Source of the DNA: Thermoflexus hugenholtzii JAD2
GTDB taxonomy: Bacteria; Chloroflexota; Dehalococcoidia; SHYB01
Assembly: GCA_945861815.1 (NCBI GenBank)
Contig: CAMAVV010000039.1
Coordinates: 1-10,300 of the forward strand
DNA: 10,300 nt
Direction: 5' to 3'
Shown here: one piece after another, positions 6,647-10,300 of the stretch
Layout of the letters: each line of letters begins with the position of its first letter
Numbering within the stretch: the first letter of the stretch is position 1
Made by a program: the position numbers and the translations under genes
Notes under the pieces: model-generated
Databases searched by the model: none
The model's input: only the letters and a program-made list of their open reading frames with translations
What the model was told of the DNA's origin: nothing

Positions 6647-7261
6647 GTGACCACACTTTCCTCCGCCGCCAAGCCCAAAGCTCCTATCGAGCGGCGCATC
6701 TTCCACCTCTTTGCCGCCTCGCTCTTTCCAACGCTCTCCTTCTTCGTCCCCAAGACTCCGCTCATGCTCACGGCGGCAAGCGTCGCCATCGCCTTTGTTG
6801 CGATGGAATGGACGCGCCGGCGCTGGTCACCCTTGAACAGCTTCATGACGCGCTACTTCCAGCGCATCATGAAGCAGAAAGAGAAGCAATCAGCCTTCGC
6901 CAGCACCTCGTTGATGGTCGCGACGGCAGTTTCGATGATCACCATGCCGCGCGCCGCCTACACCGCCGGGCTCTTCTTCACTGCTGTCGCTGACCCCTTT
7001 GCTGCCTTTGTCGGCGAGCGTTGGGGGCGGCGGCGCTGGTTCGATAAGACGCTGGAAGGCTCCTTCGTCTTTCTCATCGCCGCCCTCATCATCGGAGCAA
7101 TAGTCTGGGCAGGCGGGCTCGATGTCTCCTACTGGGTCATCATCGTCGGCGCAATCGTCGCCACCCTGGCAGAAGTCATCCCTATCTTTGGCCTGGACGA
7201 CAATCTCAAGGTGCCCCTTGCCTCTGGCGCAGCGATGATGCTGGCAGCAAAGGTCTTCTGA
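6647..7261 (+). CDS. SEC59/DGK1/VTE5-type membrane kinase (CTP-dependent polyprenol, phytol or diacylglycerol kinase family)
   Basis: 204-residue hydrophobic protein with several predicted membrane segments (roughly residues 20-36, 40-53, 85-100, 104-123, 140-156, 160-180). The family motifs are present: ERRIFHLF near the N-terminus, ADPFAAFVGERWGRRR followed by KTLEGS (residues 115-139), and DDNLKVPLASG (184-194). Related enzymes phosphorylate dolichol, phytol or diacylglycerol using CTP; the substrate here cannot be assigned. The family is also annotated as phosphatidate cytidylyltransferase-like. The start is a GTG, 12 bases after the scaffold's stop and without a clear Shine-Dalgarno, which suggests translational coupling within the desulfurase operon. 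A role in recycling an isoprenoid alcohol or in lipid synthesis is inferred, helped by plsX next door. Confidence 0.8.
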   Translation: MTTLSSAAKPKAPIERRIFHLFAASLFPTLSFFVPKTPLMLTAASVAIAFVAMEWTRRRWSPLNSFMTRYFQRIMKQKEKQSAFASTSLMVATAVSMITMPRAAYTAGLFFTAVADPFAAFVGERWGRRRWFDKTLEGSFVFLIAALIIGAIVWAGGLDVSYWVIIVGAIVATLAEVIPIFGLDDNLKVPLASGAAMMLAAKVF

Positions 7262-7281
7262 CCTCGCCCCTCCCTTTCAGC

Positions 7282-7310
7282 TTGTCAGTCCAGAAGGCAA
7301 CCGCTACTAT
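7282..7310 (+). promoter_or_regulatory. Predicted sigma70-type promoter for plsX
   Basis: TTGTCA (7282-7287) and TACTAT (7305-7310) are separated by 17 bases. Transcription would start near 7317, giving a leader of about 27 bases that holds the GGAGG of plsX (7336-7340). It allows plsX-trxA to be expressed apart from the desulfurase operon. Confidence 0.5.
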
Positions 7311-7343
7311 TGTCGAGACTTGCGCTGAGACGAACGGAGGCCG

Positions 7344-8360
7344 ATGCCCAACGAGACGATCGCGCTGGACGTGATGGGCGGCGATAAGGCTCCCGAAGAG
7401 ATCGCCACGGGGGCTATCGCGGCATCCCTTGACCTCGGCGCGCACATCGCCTTGGTCGGCCCCAAAGAAGTCCTCAAGTTCCAGATGGAACGCGCCCGAG
7501 AGGCCGGGGCCGCCACCATCACTCCCATCGAGGCGAGCCAGGTTATCGATATGGCCGAATCGCCTACCGATGCCTGGCGCAAGAAGCCTGATTCCTCTAT
7601 CGCAGTGGGCCTGCGCCTGCACAAAGAGGGGAAGGCCGCGGCCTTCATCTCAGCAGGGAACACAGGCGCTATAGGCACCGCCGCTCTCTTCACCCTTGGC
7701 ACTATGCCCGGCATCGAGCGCCCTGCCATCGCCACCATTTTCTCAACCACCGACGGCAAGGCCGCCATCTTTCTCGATATCGGCGCGAATGCCGATTGCC
7801 GGCCCTCCTTCCTTGTCGAGTTCGCCCACATGGGCAGCGACTTTATGACCAAGCTCTTCAAGGTTGAGAAGCCGCGCGTGGGACTACTCAGCAATGGTGA
7901 AGAAGAGTCGAAGGGCAGCAAACTGGTTAAAGAGACACACCATCTGCTCAAGGCCAGCAACCTGAACTTTATCGGGAATGTGGAAGGTTTTGACGTCTTG
8001 AACGGCAAGGCTGACGTTATCGTGACTGATGGCTTCACCGGGAACGTCGTCCTCAAGCTGGCGGAGGCCCTCACCGAGTCTATCTTCCTCTCCCTGAAGG
8101 GCGCCCTCATCAACAGCCCTCTCGCCCGCGCCTCCAAGTTCCTCTGGGGCCCGCCGATCAAGTCTGTTGTAAAGCAGTGGGACTATAGTAATATCGGTGG
8201 CGCGCCGCTGCTGGGCGTGAACGGCAACGTCATCATGGCCCACGGCAGAAGCGACGCCGATGATGTGAAGCACGCCATCGGGTTCTCCCTGCGCATGATT
8301 CGCGAAGGCTGGCTCCAGCCCTCGGCGAATCCCACGGCCCAGATCGCGCATCCAACGTAG
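7344..8360 (+). CDS. plsX: Phosphate acyltransferase PlsX
   Basis: 338-residue enzyme that converts acyl-ACP and phosphate to acyl-phosphate, the donor used by PlsY in the first acylation of glycerol-3-phosphate; it is a peripheral membrane enzyme. Recognised from IALDVMGGDKAPEEIATGA at the N-terminus, ISAGNTGA, ERPAIAT, LDIGANADCRP, GLLSNGEEESKG, NVEGFDVLNGKADVIVTDGF-like central segment, GNVVLKLAE, and GGAPLLGVNGNVIMAHGRS near the C-terminus. Length and motif order are normal. GGAGG lies 3 bases before the ATG, a short but usable spacing. Unlike many bacteria, no fabH or fabD follows; thioredoxin is next, 37 bases on. A predicted promoter lies upstream at 7282-7310. Confidence 0.97.
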   Translation: MPNETIALDVMGGDKAPEEIATGAIAASLDLGAHIALVGPKEVLKFQMERAREAGAATITPIEASQVIDMAESPTDAWRKKPDSSIAVGLRLHKEGKAAAFISAGNTGAIGTAALFTLGTMPGIERPAIATIFSTTDGKAAIFLDIGANADCRPSFLVEFAHMGSDFMTKLFKVEKPRVGLLSNGEEESKGSKLVKETHHLLKASNLNFIGNVEGFDVLNGKADVIVTDGFTGNVVLKLAEALTESIFLSLKGALINSPLARASKFLWGPPIKSVVKQWDYSNIGGAPLLGVNGNVIMAHGRSDADDVKHAIGFSLRMIREGWLQPSANPTAQIAHPT

Positions 8361-8397
8361 TGGGCAGCACAAAAGCTAAGCTGTAGAAGAGGTACCC

Positions 8398-8727
8398 ATG
8401 TCCAAACCTATTGAAGTCTCCGACCAGACCTTTGATACACAGGTCTTGAAGTCCACGACGCCCGTCGTCGTTGACTTCTGGGCTGTCTGGTGCGGCCCCT
8501 GCCGTATGATCGCCCCCGTGGTCGAAGAGCTGGCGACCGAGTACGCCGGCAAGGTCTCCTTCGTGAAGCTCAACGTGGACGAGAACCCTGAAACGTCGAT
8601 GAAGTACAGCATCCGGGCCATCCCGGCGCTCATCATCTTCAAGGACGGCAAGCCTGTCGACCAAATCATCGGCGCTGTGCCAAAGCGAGAGATCAAGCGC
8701 AGGGTTGACGCCCTGATGCCCGCCTAA
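8398..8727 (+). CDS. trxA: Thioredoxin
   Basis: 109-residue cytosolic dithiol oxidoreductase. The active site WCGPC is at residues 31-35 with both cysteines intact, in the context VVVDFWAVWCGPCRMIAP. The buried Asp26 (VDFWA), the cis-proline Pro76 (RAIPALIIFKDGK) and the C-terminal GAVPKREI helix region complete the fold. Length is standard for TrxA. GAAGAGG ends 5 bases before the ATG. Its stop lies only 14 bases upstream of the tRNA-Sec gene, so both may share a transcript. It could reduce the peroxiredoxin encoded downstream, though this is inference. Confidence 0.97.
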   Translation: MSKPIEVSDQTFDTQVLKSTTPVVVDFWAVWCGPCRMIAPVVEELATEYAGKVSFVKLNVDENPETSMKYSIRAIPALIIFKDGKPVDQIIGAVPKREIKRRVDALMPA

Positions 8728-8741
8728 CCGCCTCTCTCCGG

Positions 8742-8839
8742 GGGAGAGGATGGGTCCCGGTGGGCTTCGCGGTCTTCAAAACCGTTGGTCCTTCCGTTTC
8801 CGGAAGGACGGTGGGTTCGACTCCCTCCCTTTCCCGCCA
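8742..8839 (+). tRNA. selC: Selenocysteine tRNA, anticodon UCA
   Basis: 98-base tRNA reading UGA as selenocysteine. Acceptor strands GGGAGAGG (8742-8749) and CCTTTCCC (8828-8835) pair over 8 bp with one G-U, followed by discriminator G and an encoded CCA (8837-8839). The D stem is 6 bp (8752-8757 with 8762-8767) around a 4-base CGGT loop, as in known bacterial tRNA-Sec. The anticodon arm (8769-8785) has loop CTTCAAA with anticodon TCA at 8776-8778. The variable arm is a perfect 9-bp hairpin (8788-8796 with 8801-8809). The T loop TTCGACT (8816-8822) closes a 5-bp stem with one T-T mismatch. An 8-bp acceptor, 6-bp D stem, long variable arm and UCA anticodon together identify tRNA-Sec; a plain suppressor tRNA or tRNA-Ser would not have this set. 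Confidence 0.95.
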
Positions 8840-8875
8840 CTCTGATTGAGGGTATCGAGCCGGCTTCGAACCCTT

Positions 8876-8912
8876 GCAGGCGTCCCGCTGGCAACGGGAC
8901 GCCTGCTTTTTT
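8876..8912 (+). terminator. Rho-independent terminator
   Basis: A perfect 12-bp stem (GCAGGCGTCCCG at 8876-8887 with its complement at 8895-8906) encloses a 7-base loop and is followed at once by six T (8907-8912). It ends the transcript carrying tRNA-Sec, and probably plsX-trxA. The 36 bases between the tRNA and the hairpin hold no visible gene. Confidence 0.93.
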
Positions 8913-8918
8913 CGACCG

Positions 8919-8945
8919 TTGCCGCGAAGTTGAATCTGGTATAAT
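8919..8945 (+). promoter_or_regulatory. Predicted promoter for the HAD-peroxiredoxin-flavodoxin genes
   Basis: A consensus -10 TATAAT (8940-8945) is preceded by a weak -35 TTGCCG (8919-8924) at 15 bases. Transcription would start near 8952, before the GTAGGAG ribosome-binding site. It lies directly behind the terminator, so a new transcription unit begins here. Confidence 0.6.
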
Positions 8946-8973
8946 CGGGTGCTGTCGCATCGAGTAGGAGCCT

Positions 8974-9357
8974 ATGAACGTCTTTTTCGACGTCGATTAC
9001 ACCCTTATCGCGGAAGACGGTAGCCTCCGCCCCTTCGTCAGGGAAACCTTCGAGAAGATCAAGCTGGACGGCCACAAGATCTACATCTGGTCGGGCGTTG
9101 GCATCCGCTGGGAAGTCGTCCGCCGCCACGATCTGAAGTCGTTCATCGAGACGTGCTATCTCAAACCCCTCTCCGACTACCGGGAGACCCTTATCGAGCT
9201 GGGGGTCGATATCGTGCCTGACTTCTGCATCGACGACCACTCCGGCGTCGTCCTCGCCTTCACTGGCGTCGTCGTCAAACCCTACTACACCAAGAACCCC
9301 GCCGACGAAGAGATGCACCGCGTCTATAGCGAGTTGAAGAAGTTCAAGAAGGCCTAA
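8974..9357 (+). CDS. Small HAD-superfamily protein
   Basis: 127-residue protein with the four HAD motifs in order: DVDYTL (Asp6 nucleophile, Asp8 acid, Thr10), IWSG (Ser40), a lysine near residue 64 (LKPLSDYRE) and CIDDHSG (Asp87, Asp88 for Mg2+). Both catalytic aspartates are intact, so phosphatase activity is plausible. At 127 residues it has no room for a large cap domain, which points to a C0-type HAD acting on a large or exposed substrate. The substrate is unknown. GTAGGAG precedes the ATG at a normal distance, and a consensus -10 box lies upstream. The peroxiredoxin follows after 16 bases, so they are probably in one operon. Confidence 0.82.
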   Translation: MNVFFDVDYTLIAEDGSLRPFVRETFEKIKLDGHKIYIWSGVGIRWEVVRRHDLKSFIETCYLKPLSDYRETLIELGVDIVPDFCIDDHSGVVLAFTGVVVKPYYTKNPADEEMHRVYSELKKFKKA

Positions 9358-9373
9358 GCAGCGCGAGGCCCCG

Positions 9374-9838
9374 ATGAGTCCAGAACTTCAGACGGGCCGG
9401 CAAGCGCCCGCCTTCACACTCCCCAGCACCTCCGGCGAGCTGCGCCTCTCCGACCTCCTCGCAAAAGGCAAGCTCCTCCTCGCTTTCTACACGGAAGATG
9501 CAACACCCCTCTGCTCAACAGAGGTCTCTTCGTTCAAAGAGGAGTTCGCGACCCTTCAGGAACTTGGCGCACAAGTCGTCGCCATCAGCGCCGACACTCT
9601 CGACTCTCACAAACAGTTCGCCCAAAAGCTAGGCGGCCTGCCCTTCCCCTTGGCGAGCGACCCTTCGCTGCAGGTTGCCTCCCTGTACGGCGTCGCCGAT
9701 CCGGTATCCAAACGCGCCAGGCGTGCCATCTTTGTCATCGACCAGAATGGCACGCTACTTCACGCCAATAGCTTCTATAACCCTGGCAACCCAGGCCACT
9801 ACGCCGAAATCTTCAAAGCCTTGGGCCTGGAGATGTAG
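9374..9838 (+). CDS. Peroxiredoxin, AhpC/TSA (Bcp/PrxQ-like), single cysteine
   Basis: 154-residue thioredoxin-fold peroxidase that would reduce H2O2 or organic hydroperoxides. It starts with the family pattern G..AP.F.LPS..G....L, and the peroxidatic Cys47 lies in FYTEDATPLCSTE. Thr44 is kept, but the proline usual at the start of the PxxxTxxC motif is Thr40. Cys47 is the only cysteine in the protein, so the PrxQ-type resolving cysteine five residues later is absent (Ser52 in CSTEVSSF). It would need an external thiol such as thioredoxin, a low-molecular-weight thiol or another protein. Arg116/Arg117 near VSKRARRAIFVID would supply the active-site arginine. GAGG lies 5 bases before the ATG. 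The flavodoxin-like gene follows after 3 bases. Confidence 0.88.
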   Translation: MSPELQTGRQAPAFTLPSTSGELRLSDLLAKGKLLLAFYTEDATPLCSTEVSSFKEEFATLQELGAQVVAISADTLDSHKQFAQKLGGLPFPLASDPSLQVASLYGVADPVSKRARRAIFVIDQNGTLLHANSFYNPGNPGHYAEIFKALGLEM

Positions 9839-9841
9839 TCG

Positions 9842-10300
9842 ATGTCTTCTCGCCACGTCCTCATCGTCTTCGATAGTCGCGGCGGCCTCATAGAAAAGCT
9901 CGCCCAGGGCGTTGCGCAAGGCGTTGCCGCTGTCCCCGGCGTCACGGCACGCCTCTCGCGAATCGACGACGCCACAAAGGCAGACCTGGAGAAGGCGGAC
10001 GCTATCATCCTCGGCTCGCCCAACTGGTCGGGCATCACCGGCAAGATGAAGCAGTGGATGGACGGCCTCGGCGACCTTTGGTCAGAGGGGCAGATCAAGG
10101 ACAAGATCGGCGCAGCCTTCACCGCAGGCTCATCTAAATCGGCGGGTATCGAGTTCACCCTGCTGACGATGATTCACTGGATGCTGGCAGGCGGCATGGT
10201 CATCGCGGGGCTGCCGTGGAACGAAGGGATGCGCACCACCGGCTCCTACTACGGCGCAACGGCAACAGGCACGGTGCAAGAGGCTGACTTGGAGCAGGCG
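9842..10300 (+). CDS. Flavodoxin-fold NAD(P)H:quinone oxidoreductase-like protein (WrbA family-like), partial
   Basis: 153 codons are open to the right edge of the window, with no stop seen. The N-terminus VLIVFDSRGGLIEKLA fits the first strand and FMN-phosphate loop of flavodoxin-like proteins. GSPNWSGITGKMKQWMD (residues 59-75) matches the second FMN-binding loop region GSP....G....K.F.D. FTAGSSKSAGIEFTLLTMIHWMLAGGMVIAGLPW resembles the WrbA segment that ends in GMVIVGLPY. It probably binds FMN and reduces quinones or other acceptors with NAD(P)H. GGAG lies 9 bases before the ATG, inside the end of the peroxiredoxin gene, and the two are almost overlapping, so they are co-translated. Together with the peroxiredoxin it suggests an oxidative-stress role. 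Confidence 0.85.
   Translation, partial: MSSRHVLIVFDSRGGLIEKLAQGVAQGVAAVPGVTARLSRIDDATKADLEKADAIILGSPNWSGITGKMKQWMDGLGDLWSEGQIKDKIGAAFTAGSSKSAGIEFTLLTMIHWMLAGGMVIAGLPWNEGMRTTGSYYGATATGTVQEADLEQA

Noticed and set aside
8731..8749. GC-rich hairpin after trxA as a terminator
   Set aside because: No T tract follows, and its 3' strand is the acceptor stem of the tRNA.
1..10300. CRISPR array, insertion sequence, phage or defence genes
   Set aside because: No regular direct repeats, terminal inverted repeats, transposase or integrase motifs were seen.

Overview
The window is GC-rich bacterial chromosome, densely packed with ordinary metabolic and housekeeping genes. I see no phage, insertion sequence or CRISPR signal. 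Paired acyl-CoA dehydrogenases, NifS-type desulfurase plus IscU, a CTP-dependent polyprenol/phytol-kinase-like membrane protein, PlsX and a selenocysteine tRNA together would suit a Chloroflexota (Dehalococcoidia/SAR202-like) genome. That placement is an inference; no marker in the window settles it.

Layout. 1-1280 (minus strand): an alpha/beta hydrolase that runs off the left edge, preceded by a cupin gene. 1281-1444: a divergent promoter region. 1445-2623 (plus): acyl-CoA dehydrogenase A. 2669-3700 (plus): a DUF2235 alpha/beta hydrolase broken by one in-frame TAA. 3754-4911 region (minus): acyl-CoA dehydrogenase B, convergent with the DUF2235 gene. 4912-5054: a second divergent control region holding two AGGGCCT-centred palindromes exactly 20 bp apart. 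5055-7261 (plus): cysteine desulfurase, an IscU-like scaffold and a SEC59/DGK1/VTE5-type membrane kinase, tightly spaced. 7344-8839 (plus): plsX, trxA and a tRNA with a UCA anticodon whose architecture is that of tRNA-Sec, closed by a perfect 12-bp-stem terminator at 8876-8912. 8974-10300 (plus): a small HAD-like protein, a one-cysteine peroxiredoxin and a flavodoxin/WrbA-like protein cut by the right edge.

How the parts fit. The desulfurase and scaffold form a minimal Fe-S assembly pair. PlsX feeds phospholipid synthesis, and the membrane kinase probably acts on a lipid alcohol. Thioredoxin, the peroxiredoxin and the flavodoxin-fold protein point to thiol/redox housekeeping. The tRNA-Sec implies that the genome encodes selenoproteins and the SelA/SelB/SelD machinery outside this window; no Sec-decoding UGA was found inside it.

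No clearly new multi-gene system is visible. The items most worth checking are the tRNA-Sec and its placement behind trxA, the scaffold's lost third cysteine, the nonsense codon in the DUF2235 gene and the twin palindromes between the desulfurase and acyl-CoA dehydrogenase B.
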